The notes: generated by a model not told the origin, from the sequence alone. A stretch of DNA of 35,568 nucleotides from Patescibacteria group bacterium (GCA_030917555.1 JAUPUN010000015.1:1-35568); one strand, 5' to 3'; positions 18,240-26,064 are shown, counted from the stretch's first letter. Program-made: numbers and translations.

Positions 18240-18977
18240 ATGGCAATTTCAAATGAAGAAAATCTAATTCAAGAAATGATGAAAGCTGGTTTGCATTTTG
18301 GTCATAAAAAAACTTTTAACCATCCTAAAGCTAGCTATTTTATTGTTAAAAGTTATGAAGAGATAGCTGGTATTAATTTAGAAGAAACAGTAAAAGCTTT
18401 AAATCAAGCTTTAGAATTCTTGAAAGATACAGTAAGCAAGGGGGGGCAGATTCTTTTGGTAGGTACTAGGCCTGGTGCTAGAGAAGCGGTACAAAAATTA
18501 GCTCAAAAATATCATTTTCCTTACGTAAATGAACGCTGGTTAGGCGGCACTCTTACTAATTTTAAGACTTTAGCTCTAAGAATCAAAACCTTAAAAGATC
18601 TAGAAGAGCAAAAAGCAGCTGGAGAGTGGGAAAAATACACAAAAAAAGAACGCATTAAATTAGAAAAAGAATTAGAGCAATTACAGCGAAAATTTGCCGG
18701 TCTAAGAATTATGGAGAAATTACCTGCAGCTCTCTTAGTAGTAGATACTGGCGCTCATTTAGCAGCGGTAAGAGAAGCCAAAATTTTAGGCATTCCAGTG
18801 GTTGGTATTTTAGATACTGATGATGATCCTACTTTAATTGATTACCCCATACCAGCTAATGACAGTGCTAAATCAGCGATCGAATATCTTTTAAGCAAAA
18901 TCGAGATAGCTTTTCAAGAAGGAGCTACCTCTTTAGCTGCACCCAGTAATAACCAGCAAGAAATTAGAAATAATTAA
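18240..18977 (+). CDS. rpsB: 30S ribosomal protein S2
   Basis: MMKAGLHFGHKKTFNHPKASYFI, NERWLGGTLTNFKT, GIPVVGILDTDDDPTLIDYPIPANDSA. Confidence 0.97.
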   Translation: MAISNEENLIQEMMKAGLHFGHKKTFNHPKASYFIVKSYEEIAGINLEETVKALNQALEFLKDTVSKGGQILLVGTRPGAREAVQKLAQKYHFPYVNERWLGGTLTNFKTLALRIKTLKDLEEQKAAGEWEKYTKKERIKLEKELEQLQRKFAGLRIMEKLPAALLVVDTGAHLAAVREAKILGIPVVGILDTDDDPTLIDYPIPANDSAKSAIEYLLSKIEIAFQEGATSLAAPSNNQQEIRNN

Positions 18978-19000
18978 CTAAATTTAATAATTAAAGTAAT

Positions 19001-19585
19001 ATGATTTCAGCTCAAGATGTTTCAAAATTAAGAGAGGAAACTCAAGCCCCGGTAATGGAATGTAAACGTGCCTTAGAAGAGGCGCAGGGAGATTTTGAAA
19101 AAGCTAAAATGATTTTAAAGAAAAAGGGAGAATTAAGGGCAGAGAAAAAACAAGAGAATGTGACTCATAATGGGGTTATTGCTAGCTATGTTCATGCCAA
19201 TAATAAGGTAGGTGCTTTAGTAGAATTGCGCTGTGAGACAGATTTTGTAGCCAATAACTCAGAATTTAAAACCTTAGCTCATGATTTAGCTCTCCAAATA
19301 GTTGCTTTAAATCCCCAATATCTTTCACCAGAAACTATTCCTGCTGAGGAGTTAGAGAGAAGAAAAGAGGAATACCGAAAAGAATTTGAGGGAAGTGGAA
19401 AAAAACCAGAAATGATTGAAAAAATTATTCAAGGCAAGTTAGACAAAGATTTTCAGGAAGCCTGCCTTTTAGAACAAACCTTTGTGAAAGATGAAACTAA
19501 GAAAGTTAAAGATTTGATTAAAGAAGCAACAGCAAAATTCGGAGAAAAGGTAGAAATTGTTAATTTTTGTCGTCTTGAAATATAG
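19001..19585 (+). CDS. tsf: Elongation factor Ts (short form)
   Basis: SAQDVSKLREETQAPVMECKRALEEAQGDFEKA, VGALVELRCETDFVANN. Confidence 0.96.
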   Translation: MISAQDVSKLREETQAPVMECKRALEEAQGDFEKAKMILKKKGELRAEKKQENVTHNGVIASYVHANNKVGALVELRCETDFVANNSEFKTLAHDLALQIVALNPQYLSPETIPAEELERRKEEYRKEFEGSGKKPEMIEKIIQGKLDKDFQEACLLEQTFVKDETKKVKDLIKEATAKFGEKVEIVNFCRLEI

Positions 19586-19587
19586 CT

Positions 19588-20199
19588 ATGTTTAATTTGA
19601 TTCCTCCTCTTCTTCTTCTGATAGGTCTAGCAGGTTTAATTTTACTTTTACACCATCAAGAAAATATTATTTCTTCAGAGGAAGAATCAAAAACCTTTAC
19701 CACAAAAGAAAAGAAGGGTAAGAAGAAGTGGTTTGTAAATTCTGCGCAACTTGAAAATGCCAAAGCGAAGATAAAACATTTCTTTGAAAAAATTTTGATA
19801 AGATTAAGAATAATTGTTTTGAGAATGGATAGAATTTTACTGCATTCCCTCGAAACTTTAAGAGGTAAAAACCAATTAGAGAATCTAGAGGATCAAGAAA
19901 AAAGAAAAGGTTTGTTTAGAAAAAATAAGATTAACCTTAAACATTCTACTTTAGATTCTCAATTAGAAAAGATGGATTTAAGAGAGCAGGAGGAAAAACT
20001 ATTATTAAAAATTTTGCACGACGAAAGTAATTTTGATGATTTAGTAAATTTAGCTAGGTTATATCTTTTTGAAAAGGATTTTCCTTCTGCGAGGTGGGCC
20101 TTAATTCAAGCCTATCATTTAGAAGATAATAATAAGATTATCGAAGGTTTATTTTTAGAGCTGGAGGAGAAAGATTCTTCAGCCTTTCCATCGGAATAG
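19588..20199 (+). CDS. Hypothetical membrane-anchored, charged/TPR-like protein
   Basis: N-terminal TM, charged linker, C-terminal LARLYLFEKDFPSARWALIQAYHLE helical-repeat-like segment. Confidence 0.55.
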   Translation: MFNLIPPLLLLIGLAGLILLLHHQENIISSEEESKTFTTKEKKGKKKWFVNSAQLENAKAKIKHFFEKILIRLRIIVLRMDRILLHSLETLRGKNQLENLEDQEKRKGLFRKNKINLKHSTLDSQLEKMDLREQEEKLLLKILHDESNFDDLVNLARLYLFEKDFPSARWALIQAYHLEDNNKIIEGLFLELEEKDSSAFPSE

Positions 20200-20281
20200 C
20201 TTAAGAAAAGATCTGATCATTATTCATTTTGAGCCGAGATAGCTCAATGGTAGAGTAACTGTTTTGCGGAGCGAAGCGTAG

Positions 20282-20386
20282 CCCCCACACCAAGCCGCGC
20301 CACCTTAGCTCAATGGTAGAGCAACTGTTTTGTAAACAGTAGGTTCTCGGTTCAAATCCGGGAGGTGGCTCTGATTGGTGTGGGGG
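20282..20386. repeat. Perfect 12-bp inverted repeat CCCCCACACCAA (20282-20293) / TTGGTGTGGGGG (20375-20386) flanking the nested tRNA-Thr
   Basis: Read directly; the arms are exact reverse complements. Confidence 0.95.
20299..20370 (+). tRNA. tRNA-Thr(TGT)
   Basis: GCCACCT/AGGTGGC acceptor, ACTGT-TTTGTAA-ACAGT anticodon arm, TTCAAAT T-loop. Confidence 0.93.
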
Positions 20387-20474
20387 TAAAGTTGCGGGTT
20401 TAAATTCCCCTCTTGGCTCCTTGATAAGAGTAAAGGTACAATTGTGGACTGGAAGAAGAGAGTTAGTTTTTGAA

Positions 20475-20561
20475 GGGCAGGTGGCGGAGTAGACAAACGC
20501 ACGAGACTGTAAATCTCGCGGCCTTAGGCCTTCGTAGGTGCAAATCCTACCCTGCCCACCA
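20475..20561 (+). tRNA. tRNA-Tyr(GTA), class II variable arm, encoded CCA
   Basis: GGGCAGG/CCTGCCC acceptor, CGAGA-CTGTAAA-TCTCG anticodon arm, long variable arm, ACCA 3' end. Confidence 0.93.
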
Positions 20562-20581
20562 GTTTCTGTAATTTTTGTTCT

Positions 20582-20654
20582 GCCTGGATAGCTCAGTCGG
20601 TAGAGCACGTCTTTGGTAAAGACGAGGTCGGCGGTTCAATCCCGCCTCCAGGCT
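20582..20654 (+). tRNA. tRNA-Thr(GGT)
   Basis: GCCTGGA/TCCAGGC acceptor, CGTCT-TTGGTAA-AGACG anticodon arm, TTCAATC T-loop. Confidence 0.93.
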
Positions 20655-20681
20655 CCTCCTAATTATTTTTAAAATTTTAAT

Positions 20682-20840
20682 ATGAAAAAAGAGAATATCG
20701 TTAAATTGCAATGTACAGTTTGTAAACATATTAATTATTACGTTCATAAGAATAAAAAAACAGTGGAGCGTAAATTAGAATTCAAAAAATATTGTCCTTG
20801 GTGCAGAAAGCACACTCTTCATAAGGAAGGGAAGAAATAA
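20682..20840 (+). CDS. rpmG: 50S ribosomal protein L33 (too short for the ORF track)
   Basis: Manual translation: MKKENIVKLQCTVCKHINYYVHKNKKTVERKLEFKKYCPWCRKHTLHKEGKK; CxxC...CxxC, RKHTLHKE. Confidence 0.93.
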   Translation: MKKENIVKLQCTVCKHINYYVHKNKKTVERKLEFKKYCPWCRKHTLHKEGKK

Positions 20841-20845
20841 CTTCT

Positions 20846-20918
20846 AGGGGCGTAGCTCAATTGGTAGAGTAGCGGTCTCCAAAACCGTTGGTTGCAGGTT
20901 CGAGTCCTGCCGCCCCTG
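20846..20918 (+). tRNA. tRNA-Trp(CCA)
   Basis: AGGGGCG/CGCCCCT acceptor, CGGT-CTCCAAA-ACCG anticodon arm, TTCGAGT T-loop. Confidence 0.93.
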
Positions 20919-20950
20919 CTTTTTCTAAAGATTCAGCAGCTCGGTTTACT

Positions 20951-20985
20951 CTTTAAAAAGTCTCATTCAGTGAGACTTTTTAAAG
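20951..20985 (+). terminator. Perfect 15-bp stem hairpin CTTTAAAAAGTCTCA-ttcag-TGAGACTTTTTAAAG, probable terminator after the tRNA/rpmG cluster
   Basis: Exact inverted repeat with A/T-rich base. Confidence 0.75.
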
Positions 20986-21021
20986 TTGATGGAATAAGTT
21001 TATTTTAAAAGATAACCTAAC

Positions 21022-21050
21022 TTGAATTTGGGGTGTTATTATGATATGAT
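21022..21050 (+). promoter_or_regulatory. Extended -10 promoter TTGAAT-17-(TGa)TATGAT upstream of the GILT-like gene/prfB/ftsEX
   Basis: 21022-21027 and 21045-21050. Confidence 0.6.
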
Positions 21051-21098
21051 ACTAATAATTAAAAATGGAGAAATAATAAATAATTAAATAATAAAATT

Positions 21099-22082
21099 AT
21101 GAAAGAAAGCTTACGAAAATATTGGAATTTGCTCTTAGCTATTATTTTAATAGCAGCTATTTTTATTGGCTCTGGCAGTCAAATGAGTGGAGCTAGTAGT
21201 ATTTTTAGTGGCCCCAGTAAGGCTGTTGCTCAAAAAGCTATTGATTTTATTAATAGCAACGGGTTAGCAGGCGAAGGCCAAACAGCAACTTTAGAGGAAG
21301 TAAAAGAAGTAAGTGGTCTGTATGAATTTAAGCTGAAGATTGGTGATCAAGAATATACTTCTTATGTGACAAAAGATGGAAAGATATTATTTACTTCTGG
21401 TATTAACATGGCTCTGATTTCTCAGCAAACTACTCCTACCACAGTGGCTGCCAAAACTTGTACTGATTTAACTAAAGCTGAGAAACCTCTTTTAGAGGCT
21501 TTTGTAGTTTCTCAATGTCCTTTTGGCGTACAAATGCAGAGGATGTTGGTAGAGATGGTTAAAAATATTCCTCAACTAGCTCAGTTTGTTAAGATAGAAT
21601 ATTTAGGTAGTATTGAAAATGGTAAAGTTACTTCTATGCACGGAGACGAAGAGGCTCAAGAGAATTTACGTCAAGTATGTTTGAGAGAAGAGCAACCAGA
21701 TACTTTTTGGACTTATTTAAGTTGCCATATTAAAAAAGGAGACGTTGATTCTTGTTTAACTGAAGCTAAAGCAGACCAAGTAAAATTACAATCTTGTTTA
21801 ACTGATCCTCAAAAAGGTTTAGCTTATATTCAAAAAGATTTCGAAAGGCAAAATCAGTTTGGAGTAACAGGTTCTCCTACTTTAGTTCTTAATGATAGCG
21901 AAGTAAGTGAATTTGATTTTGGTGGTAGAACAGCTGAGGCAATTAAGACTGTGCTTTGTTGTGGTTTTTCTCAAGAACCTGGAGTTTGCTCTCAAAAGTT
22001 GACTACTGAACAAGCTGCCACTAGCTACTCAGAAACTTATCAGGCAAGTGGTTCTTCTAATGCTAGCGGTGGTTGTAACTAA
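21099..22082 (+). CDS. Membrane-anchored, GILT-like/thioredoxin-fold cysteine-rich protein
   Basis: N-terminal TM; SQCPFGVQMQRML, MHGDEEAQENLRQVCLREEQPDTFWTYLSCH, GSPTLVLN; many C-terminal Cys. Confidence 0.65.
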   Translation: MKESLRKYWNLLLAIILIAAIFIGSGSQMSGASSIFSGPSKAVAQKAIDFINSNGLAGEGQTATLEEVKEVSGLYEFKLKIGDQEYTSYVTKDGKILFTSGINMALISQQTTPTTVAAKTCTDLTKAEKPLLEAFVVSQCPFGVQMQRMLVEMVKNIPQLAQFVKIEYLGSIENGKVTSMHGDEEAQENLRQVCLREEQPDTFWTYLSCHIKKGDVDSCLTEAKADQVKLQSCLTDPQKGLAYIQKDFERQNQFGVTGSPTLVLNDSEVSEFDFGGRTAEAIKTVLCCGFSQEPGVCSQKLTTEQAATSYSETYQASGSSNASGGCN

Positions 22083-22099
22083 AGTTCTCTTTAATCTTC

Positions 22100-22813
22100 A
22101 TGGAAGATAAAAACCGGGCGCTGCTTTCTATTTATCCAGGAGCAGGTGGTAAAGATGCAGAAGATTGGGCTTTAATGCTTTTGAAGATGTATCAGAAATA
22201 TGCAGAAAAAAAAGGATGGCAGTTTAAGATTTTAGACAGAAAAGATAATGAATACGGCGGTTTAAAAGTTGCTACCATAGAAATTTTAGGAGAAAACGCT
22301 TATGAGATTTTGAAGAAAGAAAATGGGGTACATCGCTTAGTTAGGATTTCTCCCTTTTCCAGTCAGCATTTAAGACATACTTCCTTTGCCTTAGTAGAAG
22401 TCTTACCAATTATTGAAGTTAAGGAAATTCCTATTAAGGAAGAAGATTTAATAATAGAAACTTTTCGTTCCTCTGGTCCTGGTGGTCAAAATGTTCAAAA
22501 ACTAGAAACAGCAGTGAGACTTACTCATAAGCCAACTGGAATAATGGTGAGCTGTCAATCAGAAAGGTCACAATTTCAAAATAAGGAGAAAGCTTTGGAA
22601 ATTTTAAGAGGTAAATTATATCAATTAGCTAAACAAGAAAAAGCAAAAACTTTAGAGGAATTAAAGGGCAAAAAAATAAAAATAGAATGGGGTAACCAAA
22701 TTCGTTCTTATATTTTGCATCCTTATCAATTAATTCGCGATGAAAAAACAGGAAAAAAATGGTCTAATATCGTCGAGCAAGTTTTAGAGGGAAATTTGGA
22801 TTTAATCTCGTAA
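22100..22813 (+). CDS. prfB: Peptide chain release factor 2-like, lacking N-terminal domain 1
   Basis: LLSIYPGAGGKDAEDWALMLLKMY, GVHRLVRISPFSSQHLRHTSFA (SPF), [19 protein letters not shown] (GGQ). Located before ftsEX, a common order. Confidence 0.9.
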   Translation: MEDKNRALLSIYPGAGGKDAEDWALMLLKMYQKYAEKKGWQFKILDRKDNEYGGLKVATIEILGENAYEILKKENGVHRLVRISPFSSQHLRHTSFALVEVLPIIEVKEIPIKEEDLIIETFRSSGPGGQNVQKLETAVRLTHKPTGIMVSCQSERSQFQNKEKALEILRGKLYQLAKQEKAKTLEELKGKKIKIEWGNQIRSYILHPYQLIRDEKTGKKWSNIVEQVLEGNLDLIS

Positions 22814-22815
22814 TT

Positions 22816-23499
22816 ATGAGTTTAGTTTACTTTAAAAATGTTTCTAAGAGCTATAATGGTTTTTTAATATTGGATAATATTACCTTTACCATGGAAGCCG
22901 GGGAATTTGTTTCTTTAGTAGGCCGTTCTGGAGTAGGTAAAACTACCTTATTGAAAATGCTCATCAGAGAAGAATTGCCTACCAAGGGTAAGATTTATTT
23001 TAATGAGAGAGATATTGCAAAATTAAAAGGAGCCGAGCTAGCTTTATTAAGACGTAAAATTGGAGTAGTTTTTCAAGATTTTAAGTTATTAGCTGATCGT
23101 ACTGCCTTTGAAAACGTAGCTTTCGCCATGGAAGTGGCAGGTTATTCAGAAGAAGATATTAAAAAAGACGTACCAGAAGTGTTAAAATTAGTTAATCTGC
23201 AAGATAAAGCAGATCATTTTCCTCATCAGCTTTCTGCCGGAGAAAGGCAAAGGACAGTAATTGCTCGAGCCTTGATTCAAAGACCAGAATTAATTCTAGC
23301 TGATGAGCCTACTGGTAATCTTGATCCTATTAATACTTGGGAAATTATTAAATTATTGGTTAAAATTAATGAATTAGGTACTGCTGTGCTTCTGGCTACT
23401 CACGACAAAGAAATTGTTAATACTTTAGGAAGAAGGGTTATTAGTTTAGAAAATGGTAAAATTATTAGAGACGAGCAAGAAGGTAAATATCTTATTTAA
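22816..23499 (+). CDS. ftsE: Cell division ATP-binding protein FtsE
   Basis: GRSGVGKTTLLKML, LSAGERQRTVIARALIQRPELILADEPTGNLDP. Confidence 0.95.
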   Translation: MSLVYFKNVSKSYNGFLILDNITFTMEAGEFVSLVGRSGVGKTTLLKMLIREELPTKGKIYFNERDIAKLKGAELALLRRKIGVVFQDFKLLADRTAFENVAFAMEVAGYSEEDIKKDVPEVLKLVNLQDKADHFPHQLSAGERQRTVIARALIQRPELILADEPTGNLDPINTWEIIKLLVKINELGTAVLLATHDKEIVNTLGRRVISLENGKIIRDEQEGKYLI

Positions 23500-23518
23500 A
23501 ATAATTTTATTTAAAACA

Positions 23519-24427
23519 ATGATAGCTAATTTAAAGCGAATTATTCAAACAGCCTGGAAGGGGTTAACTAGAAATAAATGGTTATCAGTAGCTTGTATTA
23601 CCATGATGGTTTTAAGTTTAATAATTTTTACTTCCATTCTGCTCTTTAATTATGCCGCCAATACTTTAATTCGCACCTTGCAAGATAAAATGGATATTAG
23701 TATTTATTTTAAAGCTGAAATACCAGAAGAAGATATCTTAAAAATCAGAGATGAATTGCTTGGCAATGAATTAATTGCCAAAATTGATTATGTTTCTAAA
23801 GATGAAGCTCTCGCTGCTTTTAAAGAAAAAAGTAAATATAATCCTACTATTCAGAAGGCTTTGGAGGTTTTAGGAGATAATCCTTTAACGGCTTCTTTAA
23901 ATATTAAAGCTAAATCTACAGCTGATTATTCCAAGATCGTGGAAGATATTAATAATTCTGCATTTAAAGATAAATTAGAAACAATTAATTTGACTGAAAA
24001 TCAAAAAATTGTTTCTCAAGTAGATCGTTTAGCTAAAGCAGTCAAAATTGGTTCAGGGGTAGCTATTCTCCTTTTGGCTTTTCTTAGTTTTATCATTAGT
24101 TTTAATACTATCAGGATGGCCATTTATTCCCTAAAGGAGGAGATAGAAATTATGAAATTAGTGGGAGGTTCTAATTGGTTAATTCGTGGACCTTTTCTGC
24201 TCGAAGGCTTATTGCAAGGTTTAATAGCATCTTTTATCACTACTTTAATTATTTCTTTGGTTATTTTGTCTTTTGGCGCTAAAATTGAAAACTTTTTGCC
24301 AGGAATAGGTTTAGTATCTTATTTTTGGTCTCATTTTTGGTTTCTTTTTATGCTTCAAACTGTCTTTGGTTTAGTTTTGGGTTTAGTGTCTAGTTTTTGG
24401 GCCTTAAATCATTATTTGAAAGTATAA
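23519..24427 (+). CDS. ftsX: Cell division permease FtsX (start trimmed from 23453)
   Basis: MIANLKRIIQTAWKGLTRNKWLSVA, FtsX topology, directly after ftsE. Confidence 0.93.
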   Translation: MIANLKRIIQTAWKGLTRNKWLSVACITMMVLSLIIFTSILLFNYAANTLIRTLQDKMDISIYFKAEIPEEDILKIRDELLGNELIAKIDYVSKDEALAAFKEKSKYNPTIQKALEVLGDNPLTASLNIKAKSTADYSKIVEDINNSAFKDKLETINLTENQKIVSQVDRLAKAVKIGSGVAILLLAFLSFIISFNTIRMAIYSLKEEIEIMKLVGGSNWLIRGPFLLEGLLQGLIASFITTLIISLVILSFGAKIENFLPGIGLVSYFWSHFWFLFMLQTVFGLVLGLVSSFWALNHYLKV

Positions 24428-24433
24428 CTTTAT

Positions 24434-24504
24434 TGCGGGGTGGTGTAATGGTAGCACAGAGGCCTTTGGAGCCTTTGATCTTGGTTCGAATCCAAGCCCC
24501 GCAG
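24434..24504 (+). tRNA. tRNA-Gln(TTG)
   Basis: TGCGGGG/CCCCGCA acceptor, GAGGC-CTTTGGA-GCCTT anticodon arm, TTCGAAT T-loop. Confidence 0.92.
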
Positions 24505-24635
24505 CTATCCTTTGCTAAAGCTACGGAATAGCATTAACTAAAATAAAATGATTTTCCTAGGAAGAGAAAGGTCAATACGCAGCTTGAGCGGAGTATCACC
24601 AAGCTCCACAGCCAATTAATTATTGTAAGATTTTA

Positions 24636-25310
24636 ATGAAGACTTTAGTTGTTGGTCAACAAAAACGAGAAATAGAACGTTTGCTGAAACGAATAGGTTT
24701 TAAAATAGTAGCCAACAAGCCAGATTTTGTATTTAGCTATGGCGGTGATGGAACTTTGCTCAGAGCAGAATTCTTATTTCCCGGCGTGCCAAAAGTAATT
24801 TTAAGGAAGAGCTCAGTTTGTAAACTCTGCTCACCTTTATCTAATGAAGAGATTATAAAAAGAATTCACCAAAAGAATTTTTCTTTGCGAGAATTTTGGA
24901 AATTGGACGCTATTTTTGGAGCAGATCATCTTGTCGCTCTGAATGAGATTGTAATTCATAATAAAAATCCTCAGCATGGTATTAGGTATCGAGTATTTTT
25001 AGATAAGACAGATTTGGGCAAAGAATTCATCGGCGATGGATTAGTGGTAGCTACTCCCTTTGGCTCAACTGGTTATTATCGGAGTATTACTGATAGCTAT
25101 TTTGAATTAGGTATTGGAATAGCATTTAATAATAGTACCGAACAAGCTGATTCTTTAGTAGTAAAAGAGCAAAGGCAAATAAAAGTTTTAATTACGAGAG
25201 GTCCAGCTCTTCTTTATGCTGATAATCAAACTAAGATTATTAACTTAAAAGAACAGGATCTCGTTTTAATTAAAAAATCCTCTCAAGTGGCTAGAATTGT
25301 AAAATTTTAA
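24636..25310 (+). CDS. NAD(+) kinase family protein (short)
   Basis: FSYGGDGTLLRAEF, LNEIVIHNK, GDGLVVATPFGSTGYYRSI. Confidence 0.82.
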   Translation: MKTLVVGQQKREIERLLKRIGFKIVANKPDFVFSYGGDGTLLRAEFLFPGVPKVILRKSSVCKLCSPLSNEEIIKRIHQKNFSLREFWKLDAIFGADHLVALNEIVIHNKNPQHGIRYRVFLDKTDLGKEFIGDGLVVATPFGSTGYYRSITDSYFELGIGIAFNNSTEQADSLVVKEQRQIKVLITRGPALLYADNQTKIINLKEQDLVLIKKSSQVARIVKF

Positions 25311-25327
25311 TTTGCAAAATAAATAAA

Positions 25328-25348
25328 AAAGACCCTTTTTAGGTCTTT
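25328..25348 (+). terminator. Hairpin AAAGACC-ctttttA-GGTCTTT, probable terminator after the NAD kinase gene
   Basis: 7-bp perfect stem 18 bp after the stop codon; weak T-tract. Confidence 0.6.
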
Positions 25349-25398
25349 AAATATTATTAAATAGTCTGTCTTTGTCAAAGTGCAAAATAGTTAGCTGC

Positions 25399-25465
25399 GG
25401 AAGGAGGAACTCTTTCCCACTTGGTTCCTCCTTCCTTAACCTTGATCGCTTGAAGGAGGCTCAAG
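25399..25465 (+). other. Two adjacent hairpins with SD/anti-SD-like sequence (candidate RNA regulatory element)
   Basis: GGAAGGAGGAAC (25399-25410) / GTTCCTCCTTCC (25424-25435), 12-bp perfect. CTTGA-AGGAGGC-TCAAG (25449-25465). Confidence 0.55.
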
Positions 25466-25552
25466 TATTATAATTTTATCAAATTTCTTGAAGATTAGCA
25501 AGAGTTAGCCCTTAAGTGAGTTAGTGAGAGCTGTAATGATAATTATAATTTT

Positions 25553-25999
25553 ATGATTTCTAATTTAACTTCTCAGGAATTTGTTTGTTCTCATTGTGGC
25601 AAGAAAGTAACCTATCAAAGGGCAATTGGAACGCATTACCGCAATCACTGCCCTGATTGTCTTTGGTCTCAGCACGAAGATTTAGCAGTGTCTGGTGATA
25701 GAAAATCTACTTGTCATGGACAAATGGAACCAATAGGTTTGACTTTTAAAAAAGAAGGTAAAGATAGGTATGGGAGAGAAAGACAAGGAGAATTAATGAT
25801 TATCCATCAATGTCTAAAATGCGGTAAAATTTCAATTAATCGTTTAGCTGGAGATGATAACGAAGAAGCCATTTTGCAAGTTTTAGAAAATTCCAAAAAC
25901 TTAACTAGCGAGCAAAAGCATTTGTTAGAAACACAAAATATTAAGATACTTCAGGAGCAGGATAAAGAAGAGATTTTAGTTCAACTATACGGAAAATAA
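25553..25999 (+). CDS. RNHCP-domain zinc-ribbon-like protein
   Basis: FVCSHCGKKV, THYRNHCPDCLWSQHED, CHGQMEPIGL, HQCLKCGKISINRLAGDD. Confidence 0.85.
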   Translation: MISNLTSQEFVCSHCGKKVTYQRAIGTHYRNHCPDCLWSQHEDLAVSGDRKSTCHGQMEPIGLTFKKEGKDRYGRERQGELMIIHQCLKCGKISINRLAGDDNEEAILQVLENSKNLTSEQKHLLETQNIKILQEQDKEEILVQLYGK

Positions 26000-26036
26000 T
26001 TTTAATTATCTTGTAAAAAATGGAAGGGACAAATAC

Positions 26037-26064
26037 TTGACATTCAAGAATATTTCTTTATAAT
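26037..26064 (+). promoter_or_regulatory. Sigma70-like promoter TTGACA-16-TATAAT upstream of rubredoxin gene
   Basis: Exact consensus hexamers at 26037-26042 and 26059-26064. Confidence 0.75.

Larger units (their letters stand above)
20233..20418 (+). pseudogene. Interrupted tRNA: 5' half 20233-20265 or so, 3' half about 20389-20418, with tRNA-Thr nested inside
   Basis: 5' GCCGAGA-TA-GCTCAATGGTAGAGTA-ACTGT-TTTGC. 3' T-arm-like GCGGG-TTTAAAT-TCCCC, then TCTTGGC. The 7-bp acceptor stem pairs fully (one G-U). T-loop and T-stem are degraded (TTTAAAT, one C-C mismatch). Confidence 0.6.

Noticed and set aside
20201-20747. Minus-strand ORFs at 20201-20608, 20305-20502, 20547-20747
   Set aside because: They run through the tRNA genes and rpmG antisense and show no protein family features.
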